Assembly (NCBI GenBank): GCA_020696885.1
Contig: JAJFMS010000355.1
Coordinates: 1-5,070, forward strand
Origin: Armatimonadota bacterium
GTDB lineage: Bacteria > Armatimonadota > SYMT01
Direction of reading: 5' to 3'
Length of the DNA stretch: 5,070 nucleotides
The position numbers were made by a program, and so were the translations under genes. The notes under the pieces were generated by a model, which ran no database searches, was not told the DNA's origin, and saw only the letters and a list, made by a program, of their open reading frames with translations. Of this stretch, positions 1 through 4,726 are shown piece by piece (within the stretch, counting starts at the first letter, position 1; every line of letters starts with the position of its first letter).

Positions 1-42
1 ATCAAACGAGCAAATCTACCGGTTCTTCGAATGGACCCTGGG

Positions 43-97
43 AACGAAGCCCAAGTAGGGGCCGATACACGGCTGGCAACGAAGCCCAGGTAGGGGC
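43..97. repeat. Direct repeat, two 20-nt copies 35 nt apart
   Basis: AACGAAGCCCAAGTAGGGGC at 43-62 recurs at 78-97 with a single A-to-G change, 19 of 20 identical, with a period of 35 nt. Two copies are too few to call a CRISPR array, and nothing else array-like is visible. The GAAGC and GTAGGG words inside each copy are also words I associate with the 3' half of the ydaO riboswitch, so the repeat may be a duplicated piece of structured RNA or a dispersed intergenic repeat. Confidence 0.75.
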
Positions 98-151
98 ATT
101 CGCTGCCGGCGCCCGCAAAGCCGTAACCTCCCGCCGAACCGGGGAACCACA
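76..151 (+). promoter_or_regulatory. Possible c-di-AMP (ydaO/yuaA) riboswitch-like fragment
   Basis: Read on the + strand, words occur in this order: GAAGC (82-), GGTAGGGGC (89-97), CCCGCAAAGCCG (112-123), TAACCTC (124-130), GCCG (132-135), and then GCCGAACCGGGGAACCAC (132-149). From memory, ydaO aptamers run from a GCCGAA/GGGGAACC 5' part, through GGGTGAATC and GAAGC-GTAGGG, to a 3' part of the CCCG-CAGCTAACTC-GGC type. The pieces here look similar but the 5'-like part follows the 3'-like part, and no clear GGGTGAATC block is present. This may be a degenerate or rearranged aptamer, two partial tandem copies, or coincidence in GC-rich DNA. Confidence 0.2.
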
Positions 152-425
152 TCACCAGCGGAGGAGATGCCCCCGTCCCCTGTAGCCGGCGCGTCGCCAG
201 ACCGCCGGTGTCCTCGACGCTCGTGAACCCTCCCGCAAAGCCGCAGACACACTGAAGGTAGGGCGGTCCTGGCTAAACGCCGTACGTAACCGATCACACA
301 AACGGTGCGCGGCCATTTGCTGCAGGGAACGCATTCCCGCAGGGACGACCGACTGATAGCCCCGAGTTTCTACGTGGGGGCACGACCGCATCCCTGACTA
401 ACCCACCCCCCGCCATCTGCGGTAC

Positions 426-462
426 AAAAAAAGGGCCCGCCAAAGCACGAGGCTGGCAGGCC
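426..462 (-). terminator. Rho-independent terminator-like hairpin, minus strand
   Basis: On the minus strand, GGCCTGCC (462-455) pairs with GGCGGGCC (441-434) in an 8-bp stem with one G-U pair. An inner AGC/GCT stem (454-452 with 446-444) closes a 5-nt loop, and the structure is followed by one C and then seven T (432-426). The G-U pair would be an A-C mismatch on the + strand, so the hairpin forms better in minus-strand RNA. No minus-strand gene is visible upstream of it, so it would end antisense transcription coming from the deacetylase region or a short RNA. The hairpin is clear; the function is inferred. Confidence 0.45.
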
Positions 463-481
463 ACCGGTAGGGAGTTAGGAT
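453..481 (+). promoter_or_regulatory. Possible sigma-70-like promoter for the deacetylase gene
   Basis: CTGGCA (453-458) and TAGGAT (476-481) each match four of six bases of the -35 and -10 consensus, with 17 nt between them. Transcription would begin near 487-489, placing the two competing hairpins at 495-535 in a leader of about 60 nt before the ATG at 550. Matches of this quality occur by chance, and the organism's housekeeping promoter consensus is unknown. Support comes mainly from position. Confidence 0.25.
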
Positions 482-494
482 TTGGAACACACTC

Positions 495-535
495 CGGGTC
501 TACCAACCCGCGTCCGCACCGTAAACGGGTTTTTT
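495..535 (+). terminator. Terminator-like hairpin with competing upstream hairpin; possible attenuator
   Basis: AACCCG (505-510) pairs with CGGGTT (526-531) around a 15-nt loop, and the T-run covers 530-535, giving a terminator-like structure on the + strand that ends 14 nt before the start codon at 550. The same ACCCG (506-510) can instead pair with CGGGT at 495-499 around the 6-nt loop CTACCA. The two hairpins exclude each other, as in an attenuator. The alternative is a plain terminator for transcription coming from the left edge. The stems are short (5-6 bp) and the terminator loop is long, so either may be weak. Confidence 0.4.
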
Positions 536-549
536 GAGCGGCTTTCCTG

Positions 550-1377
550 ATGCCCTGCCGGTTGATCATCAACGCGGACGATTTCGGGTGGTCCTCCGGC
601 ACGAACGAAGCGATCGCGGACCTCTACGACGCGGGCGTCCTCACCAGCACCAGCCTGATGGTGGGCGGCGCCGCCGCCGCCGAGGCCGTGGAGCTGGCGC
701 GGGCGCGTCCGGGGCTGGCGGTGGGCCTGCACCTGGCGCTCACCGTGGCGCCGGCGCTGCTCACCCGGCAAGAGGTGCCGCTGCTGGTAGACGCGGACGG
801 CTGGCTCCCCAGGGACTGGCTGGCCGCCAGCATCCGCTACAGCCTGCTTCCCACCTGGCGGCGCCAGATGCGGCGGGAAGCGGCGGCGCAGTTTGCCGAG
901 TTCTCCCGGCTGGGCCTGCCGTGGTCCCACGTAGACACGCACCTCCACCTCGGCCTTACGCCCGTGGTGTTCCATGTGGTGCTGGAGCTCGCAGCGCGCT
1001 ACGGGGTGCGCGCGCTCCGGATCCCGGAGGACGATTTCGAGCTCGCGCGGGAAGGGGACTCCACCTCCAGCCGCCGACAACGGTTAGAGGCGCGAGTCCT
1101 CGCCGGCCTGTGCCGCAGGCAGCGCGCGCGCCTCGCGGAATCGAGCCATCTCGTCACCCGGCGGTGCTACGGCTATTTCCGGTCCGGACAGCTGAGCGAA
1201 GGATACCTCTGCCGTTTGGCGGAACGGATGCCGGATGGGGATTTTGAGCTGCACTGCCATCCGGACAGCGCCACGGACAGCGGCGTCGCCGAATGGAAGG
1301 CGCTGCGCTCTCCAGCTTTCCGGCAAGCGATCGAGCGCCGTGGAATCGAGCTGATTACCTACTTCTCGCTTGGGTAG
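550..1377 (+). CDS. ChbG/HpnK (YdjC) family carbohydrate deacetylase
   Basis: The 275-residue product is a full-length member of the YdjC-like deacetylase family, which removes N-acetyl groups from small sugar substrates; ChbG acts on chitooligosaccharides and HpnK is associated with hopanoid synthesis. Family signatures are clear: NADDFG at residues 8-13, with the Asp pair for metal and catalysis; GLHLALT at 59-65 with His61; HVDTHLHL at 127-134, supplying metal-ligand histidines; and HCHPD at 235-239. No signal peptide or membrane segment is evident, so it is probably cytoplasmic. The ATG at 550 starts directly before the conserved N-terminal strand. Its ribosome site is weak (GAG at 536-538, 11 nt away). 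A 199-nt gap separates it from lpxC, so co-transcription is uncertain. Neighbouring lipid A genes suggest an envelope glycan or glycolipid substrate, but that is inference; HpnK cannot be told from other YdjC members here. Confidence 0.9.
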   Translation: MPCRLIINADDFGWSSGTNEAIADLYDAGVLTSTSLMVGGAAAAEAVELARARPGLAVGLHLALTVAPALLTRQEVPLLVDADGWLPRDWLAASIRYSLLPTWRRQMRREAAAQFAEFSRLGLPWSHVDTHLHLGLTPVVFHVVLELAARYGVRALRIPEDDFELAREGDSTSSRRQRLEARVLAGLCRRQRARLAESSHLVTRRCYGYFRSGQLSEGYLCRLAERMPDGDFELHCHPDSATDSGVAEWKALRSPAFRQAIERRGIELITYFSLG

Positions 1378-1400
1378 TCGCCGGAAGTCAACACGACCAT

Positions 1401-1429
1401 TTGCCTCGCAGCACGCGCGGTGCGATACA
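1401..1429 (+). promoter_or_regulatory. Possible promoter for the lpxC–fabZ–lpxA block
   Basis: TTGCCT (1401-1406) and GATACA (1424-1429) are separated by 17 nt, and a TG at 1421-1422 gives an extended -10 element. The -10 match itself is only three of six. It lies in the 199-nt gap between the deacetylase and lpxC and would give a leader of about 140 nt containing the stem-loop at 1512-1537. Weak on its own; the position and extended -10 are the reasons for listing it. Confidence 0.25.
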
Positions 1430-1511
1430 ACGTTGAAGGCATCTGGCTGCGGGGTTGCCGGCCTGCCTGCCGACATGCTACCTGGAACGCCGCACGAACG
1501 AGACCTTCGAC

Positions 1512-1537
1512 CCGTCCGGTCAATAGAGACCGGCTGG
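1512..1537 (+). promoter_or_regulatory. Stem-loop in the lpxC upstream region
   Basis: CCGGTC (1516-1521) and GACCGG (1528-1533) form a perfect 6-bp stem around the loop AATAGA. After one mismatch the stem continues for three more pairs (1512-1514 with 1535-1537, one of them G-U). No T-run follows, so it is not a standard intrinsic terminator. It ends 39 nt before the lpxC start and could be a leader hairpin, an operator-like inverted repeat, or chance. Confidence 0.4.
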
Positions 1538-1576
1538 ACAGTGACTCATTCTCGGCGGGGAGTTAGACCAACGCGT

Positions 1577-2554
1577 ATGGCGGTGCCTTATTACGGCGCG
1601 GAGCTGCTTCCGCCGCAACAGCAGACACTCATCTCCGAAGCCGTTTTCACTGGCGTTGGGCTGCATTCCGGAAATCGATCCCGGGTGGTTGTTCACCCCG
1701 CACCCGCGGACCATGGTCTCGTTTTCATTGCCGAGGGGAAGCGAATCCCCGCCCTCGCCGAGTATGTGGGCGACACTACGCGCTGCAGCACGCTGGCCAG
1801 CGGCAGCACCGTCATCCACACCGTCGAGCACCTGCTCGCCGCACTGTACGCCCTCGGCGTGGACAACGCCGAGATCCACATCGAAGGCAGCGAGCCGCCG
1901 GCGATGGACGGCAGCGCCCTCCCGTTTGCCGAAGGGCTGCTGGCCGCCGGGATCCGGCAGCAAGACCGCCCCCCGCGTGAGATCGTGCTGCGAGAGCCGG
2001 TGTGGATCTCCGACGGCGACCGCCACGTGCTCGCTTACCCTTTGGACCGGCTCACCGTGATCGGAAACGTGGACTTCGGCCGGCCGTTCGCCGGGCGCCA
2101 GTCGTTCTGCTTCTCCCTGGAGGGGCCGCAGCGCTCCGTGGAGGCGCTGGAGTTGGTGGGCGCCACGTCCGGCACCATCGCCGCCATGCTCCCGCCGCTG
2201 CGGCAGCCGGCGCTGGAAGGCGGCACGCCGCTCAACGTCTTCATGGAAGAGCTGGCGCCGGCCCGCACCTTCTGCTTCGAGGATTGGATCGCACCACTCC
2301 GGGCCGCGGGCCTCGGCATCGGTGGGAGCCTTGACAATACGCTGGTGCTGTCCGACCATGGCAGCAGCACCGCGATGCGCTTCCCCGACGAGCTGGCCCG
2401 CCACAAGACGCTCGATCTGCTGGGAGACCTCGCGCTGGTCGGCGGCCGGCTCCGCGCCTGCGTGGTAGCGATCAAGGCCGGACACACGCTGCACGTCGCC
2501 GCGGCGGCCCGAATTCGGAGACTCGCAAATGACGCTGAACACCCAGGAGATTAG
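1577..2554 (+). CDS. lpxC: UDP-3-O-acyl-N-acetylglucosamine deacetylase LpxC
   Basis: LpxC is the zinc-dependent cytoplasmic enzyme that removes acetate from UDP-3-O-acyl-GlcNAc, the committed step of lipid A synthesis. From the ATG at 1577 the protein has 325 residues. The N-terminal domain opens with TGVGLHSG (25-32). HTVEHL (81-86) carries the catalytic Glu84 and zinc ligand His85, and MDGSALPF (110-117) follows. RHKTLDLLGD (275-284) supplies zinc ligands His276 and Asp280, and AGHTLH (301-306) the active-site His303. The frame is open back to 1370, but conservation begins only after residue 17, so I chose the ATG. A GGGGAG at 1557-1562 lies 14 nt upstream, rather far; the in-frame GTG at 1541 is an alternative. 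Residues about 182-221 form an insertion relative to E. coli LpxC. The C-terminus stops soon after His303 and overlaps fabZ by 26 nt, recalling the LpxC–FabZ fusions of some phyla. Confidence 0.97.
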   Translation: MAVPYYGAELLPPQQQTLISEAVFTGVGLHSGNRSRVVVHPAPADHGLVFIAEGKRIPALAEYVGDTTRCSTLASGSTVIHTVEHLLAALYALGVDNAEIHIEGSEPPAMDGSALPFAEGLLAAGIRQQDRPPREIVLREPVWISDGDRHVLAYPLDRLTVIGNVDFGRPFAGRQSFCFSLEGPQRSVEALELVGATSGTIAAMLPPLRQPALEGGTPLNVFMEELAPARTFCFEDWIAPLRAAGLGIGGSLDNTLVLSDHGSSTAMRFPDELARHKTLDLLGDLALVGGRLRACVVAIKAGHTLHVAAAARIRRLANDAEHPGD

Positions 2555-2963
2555 CGCGCTCCTTCCCCATCGCTATCCGTTCCTCCTGGTCGATCGCGTG
2601 CTGGACCTCACCCCCGGCAAGCACTGCCAGGCGATCAAGAACGTGACGGTGAACGAGCCGTTCTTCCCCGGCCATTTCCCCACCCAGCCCGTGATGCCAG
2701 GGGTGCTCATCCTTGAGTCCCTCGCCCAGACCGGGGCGCTGATCCTCTACAGTCTCCCGGAGAACGAGCAGAAGATCCTGTACCTCGCCGGGGCGGACGA
2801 CGTGCGGTTCAAGAAGCCGGTGGTGCCCGGCGACGTCCTGGTCAACGACGTCCACCTCCTGTGGTATCGCCGGGGGTTCGGGCGGATCAAATGCACCGCC
2901 TCGGTCAACGATGAAGTCGTGGCCGAAGCGGAAATGTCCTTTTCACTCACTGCTCGCTACTAG
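2529..2963 (+). CDS. fabZ: 3-hydroxyacyl-ACP dehydratase FabZ
   Basis: FabZ dehydrates 3-hydroxyacyl-ACP to trans-2-enoyl-ACP in type II fatty acid elongation, competing with LpxA for hydroxyacyl-ACP. The 144-residue protein has the usual length and a single hotdog domain. LPHRYPFLLVDRVL (12-25) is the family's N-terminal block. FFPGHFP (45-51) carries catalytic His49, PVMPGVLILESLAQTG (54-69) the central helix with catalytic Glu63, and RFKKPVVPGD the later strand. Start choice is supported by GGAG at 2517-2520, 8 nt before the ATG. The start lies inside the end of lpxC in a different frame, a 26-nt overlap that suggests translational coupling. Position between lpxC and lpxA fits coordinated control of phospholipid and lipid A supply. 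Confidence 0.97.
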   Translation: MTLNTQEISALLPHRYPFLLVDRVLDLTPGKHCQAIKNVTVNEPFFPGHFPTQPVMPGVLILESLAQTGALILYSLPENEQKILYLAGADDVRFKKPVVPGDVLVNDVHLLWYRRGFGRIKCTASVNDEVVAEAEMSFSLTARY

Positions 2964-2991
2964 GGGCCGAGCCCGAATTCGGGCGGCCTCT
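2962..2991 (+). promoter_or_regulatory. Strong stem-loop between fabZ and lpxA
   Basis: The perfect palindrome GCCCGAATTCGGGC (2971-2984) folds into five G-C pairs around an AATT loop. Beyond a 2-nt bulge (GA, 2969-2970) the stem continues for about seven pairs (2962-2968 with 2985-2991, one G-U). It starts at the fabZ stop codon. No T-run follows, so it is not a canonical terminator; a processing or stability hairpin, a partial attenuator or a protein-binding palindrome are all possible. Confidence 0.55.
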
Positions 2992-3053
2992 CAGTGGCGG
3001 TAGTCCTTCCCGTGGTGCGCCGATGGGCGCCCCGCGGTCGCAAAGGTAGCGGA

Positions 3054-3848
3054 ATGAGGATCCATCCTACCGCGGTGGTCGATACCACCGCGGAGTTGGC
3101 TCCCGACGTCACTGTCGGGCCGTACTGCGTCATCGGCAAGGACGTAGTCATCGGGCGCGGAACCCGCCTCGCGTCGCATGTCGTAATCGAGCCGTATACT
3201 TCCATCGGCGAAGACTGCGACATCCGGCACACCACCGTGCTGGGTGGCACTCCGCAGGACTTCAAGTACCGGGGAGAGCCGACGGCGCTCCTCATCGGTA
3301 ATCGCAACGTCATCCGGGAGTTCGTCACCATCCACCGGGCCACCGGGGAAGGCGAGGCCACCCGCATCGGCGATGACAACATGATCATGGCCTACTGCCA
3401 CATCGGTCATAACTCGACCCTGGGCAACGGCATCATCATGGCGAACCAGGTGGGCATCAGCGGTCACTGCCTGGTGGAAGACCGGGTGGTCTTCGGCGGC
3501 ATGGTGGGCATCCACCAGTTCGTCCGCATCGGCAAGCTGGCGATGATCGGCGGGCTCTCCAAGCTCGTTACGGACGCGCCGCCCTATATGATGGTAGACG
3601 GGCGACCCACCGAGGTGGCAGGCCTCAACGTCCTCGGTTTGCGGCGCGCCGGCATCCCGTCCAAGGTGCGCGCGGGCCTGAAGCAGGCGTTCCGGCTCCT
3701 ATATCGGAGCGGTCTGAACCTCTCTCAGGGTATCGAAGCTGCCTACAATGAGGTTGAGCCCAGCGACGAGCGGGATTACCTCCTGGAGTTCCTATCGAAC
3801 ATCCGGCGCGGCTACTCCGGGCGCCAGAACGATCCGCGCGGCCGCTAA
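3054..3848 (+). CDS. lpxA: UDP-N-acetylglucosamine O-acyltransferase LpxA
   Basis: LpxA performs the first step of lipid A synthesis, transferring 3-hydroxyacyl from ACP to the 3-OH of UDP-GlcNAc in the cytoplasm. The 264-residue product matches the usual length of about 262. Residues 1-185 are left-handed beta-helix hexapeptide repeats (IHPTAVV, VGPYCVIG, IGEDCDI and so on), followed by the C-terminal helical domain. GGTPQDFKYRGEPT (64-77), NVIREFVTIHR (85-95) and CHIGHN (115-120) are diagnostic; His119 corresponds to catalytic His125 of E. coli, and IHQF contains His154. Gly167 aligns with E. coli Gly173, the acyl-chain ruler. The ATG at 3054 is preceded by AAAGG at 3042-3046, 7 nt away, and starts at the first hexapeptide; the upstream GTG at 2994 would add 20 unrelated residues. 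It follows fabZ after 90 nt containing a stem-loop. No lpxB follows. Confidence 0.97.
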   Translation: MRIHPTAVVDTTAELAPDVTVGPYCVIGKDVVIGRGTRLASHVVIEPYTSIGEDCDIRHTTVLGGTPQDFKYRGEPTALLIGNRNVIREFVTIHRATGEGEATRIGDDNMIMAYCHIGHNSTLGNGIIMANQVGISGHCLVEDRVVFGGMVGIHQFVRIGKLAMIGGLSKLVTDAPPYMMVDGRPTEVAGLNVLGLRRAGIPSKVRAGLKQAFRLLYRSGLNLSQGIEAAYNEVEPSDERDYLLEFLSNIRRGYSGRQNDPRGR

Positions 3849-3876
3849 GCCGCCGGATGGGGGAGCAGTCAGCCTA

Positions 3877-4548
3877 GTGCCACACATCGAAGTGCCGAAG
3901 TCCCAGGAGCGCGCGGCTCCGGAAGACCTGGCGCACTCTGAAAACGACGCGGAAGCGCATCTCGCTCGGGGGGCGGATGGCAACATCCCGCGCTTCGACC
4001 AGATCGTCACCCCGCATCCCGTGGTGGCCTTCTTGTTCCGGCGGCGGACGTTCATCGTGCTGCTCGCCATCCTGGCGATGGTGCCGCTGTCCGCGCCCAA
4101 GCCGCTGATGTTCGCCGCAGGCTTCGCCCTCGCCGTGCTCGCGGAAGCCTGGCGGATCTGGGCGGCCGGCACCATCCACAAGACCGAGGAGCTGACCACC
4201 GGCGGCCCGTACGCCTTCGTGCGCCATCCGCTCTACGTCGGCAGCTTCCTGCACGCGGTGGCCTACTGCCTGATGTCCGGCCATTGGACCAGCTTCGCCG
4301 TGGTCCTACCGCTCTTCTTCCTGCTGTACGGCGCCGCCGTCTCTACGGAAGAAGCGATGCTGTGCAAGATCTTCGGCGAGCGGTACGTTGACTATTCCCG
4401 GAGGGTGCCGCGGTTCATCCCGCGCCTTTCCGTGCCGCAGCGCGGCGAGGGCTCGTTCTCCTGGCGCCAGGCAATGGCGAACAAGGAGTACGTAAACGTA
4501 ATCTGGATGCTCCTCCTGTGCGGGCTGTTCATCTGGCGGTTGAAGTAA
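3877..4548 (+). CDS. Membrane methyltransferase, ICMT/PEMT-like
   Basis: The 223-residue product belongs to the family of small integral-membrane SAM-dependent methyltransferases that includes isoprenylcysteine carboxyl methyltransferase and phospholipid methyltransferases. The signature is TTGGPYAFVRHPLYVG (107-122), followed by STEEAML (156-162) with the paired Glu, and ERYVDYSRRVPRFIPR (168-183). Hydrophobic segments lie near 57-70, 76-95, 119-133, 138-155 and 207-221. The first 45 or so residues are hydrophilic and acidic, and look like a cytoplasmic tail. I chose the GTG at 3877, 28 nt after the lpxA stop, with GGGGAG at 3859-3864 (12 nt away). The ATG at 3748 would overlap lpxA by 101 nt and add unconvincing sequence; the in-frame GTG at 4021 would remove the tail. 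It occupies a slot after lpxA where lpxB or other lipid A genes might be expected. The substrate is unknown: an envelope lipid is a guess from context. Confidence 0.85.
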   Translation: MPHIEVPKSQERAAPEDLAHSENDAEAHLARGADGNIPRFDQIVTPHPVVAFLFRRRTFIVLLAILAMVPLSAPKPLMFAAGFALAVLAEAWRIWAAGTIHKTEELTTGGPYAFVRHPLYVGSFLHAVAYCLMSGHWTSFAVVLPLFFLLYGAAVSTEEAMLCKIFGERYVDYSRRVPRFIPRLSVPQRGEGSFSWRQAMANKEYVNVIWMLLLCGLFIWRLK

Positions 4549-4726
4549 TCCGCCGGACCACGGCGCCGTGCGGGGCGATCGAGCCAGACCCCGCCGGGCC
4601 GCATGGCCCCACTACATCAACAGGGTCTCGCCCTTCGTTCCCGCGCGGCAGCCGCCGCCCCGGACCCCGGGCTTGCAGTCTCCTGGATCGGGCAGCACCC
4701 CTGCCACCAGACGTGAGGAAGCCGAG
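4549..4726. other. Spacer between methyltransferase and exporter genes
   Basis: No convincing gene lies here. It contains the perfect 12-bp palindrome CACGGCGCCGTG at 4559-4570, 11 nt after the methyltransferase stop, and a small hairpin GGGCC-GCAT-GGCCC at 4596-4609. Neither has a T-run, so no intrinsic terminator is supported. I see no clear promoter. A + strand frame at 4518-4730 encodes a 70-residue Pro/Arg-rich sequence with no family features and is probably chance. Confidence 0.6.

Larger units (their letters stand above)
1..487. other. Non-coding stretch with short repeats and hairpins
   Basis: No open frame here reads like a protein. The longest minus-strand frames (16-297 and 152-391) translate to Arg/Cys-rich low-quality sequence with no family motif. 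The stretch does hold structure: a 20-nt direct repeat at 43-62 and 78-97, an exact 12-mer (CCCGCAAAGCCG) at 112-123 and 232-243, a 9-bp inverted repeat with one mismatch (153-161 with 202-210), and a hairpin GGGAA-CGCA-TTCCC at 325-338. Fragments resembling the ydaO riboswitch are described separately. The simplest reading is an intergenic region carrying decayed repeats or structured RNA. No gene from the left edge can be identified. Confidence 0.6.

Noticed and set aside
43..97. CRISPR array
   Set aside because: Only two repeat copies with a 15-nt interval; no cas genes or further units.
16..391. Minus-strand frames of 93 and 79 codons in the left region
   Set aside because: Cys/Arg-rich translations without recognisable family features; they cover repeats and hairpins and are more likely chance frames in intergenic DNA.
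1..549. tRNA, tmRNA, RNase P RNA or cobalamin/TPP/c-di-GMP riboswitch in the left region
   Set aside because: I looked for their conserved words on both strands and found none; only ydaO-like words gave a partial resemblance.
475..1080. Minus-strand open frame (201 codons) opposite the deacetylase
   Set aside because: A shadow of the clear YdjC-family gene; low-complexity Arg/Gly/Pro/His translation.
534..1247. + strand frame overlapping the deacetylase in another phase
   Set aside because: Its translation is Arg/Gly/Ala-rich without motifs, while the frame from 550 carries NADDFG, GLHLALT and HVDTHLHL.
1370..1576. N-terminal extension of LpxC from the TTG at 1370
   Set aside because: The extra 69 residues do not resemble LpxC, overlap the deacetylase end, and the ATG at 1577 sits properly before the conserved domain.
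1520..2542. Long minus-strand open frame (340 codons) opposite lpxC
   Set aside because: It mirrors lpxC in GC-rich DNA and its translation is rich in Arg, Gly, Gln and His with no family motif. The + strand frame has all LpxC catalytic residues.
4559..4609. Intrinsic terminator after the methyltransferase gene
   Set aside because: A 12-bp palindrome and a 5-bp hairpin are present, but the palindrome has no loop and neither is followed by a T-run.
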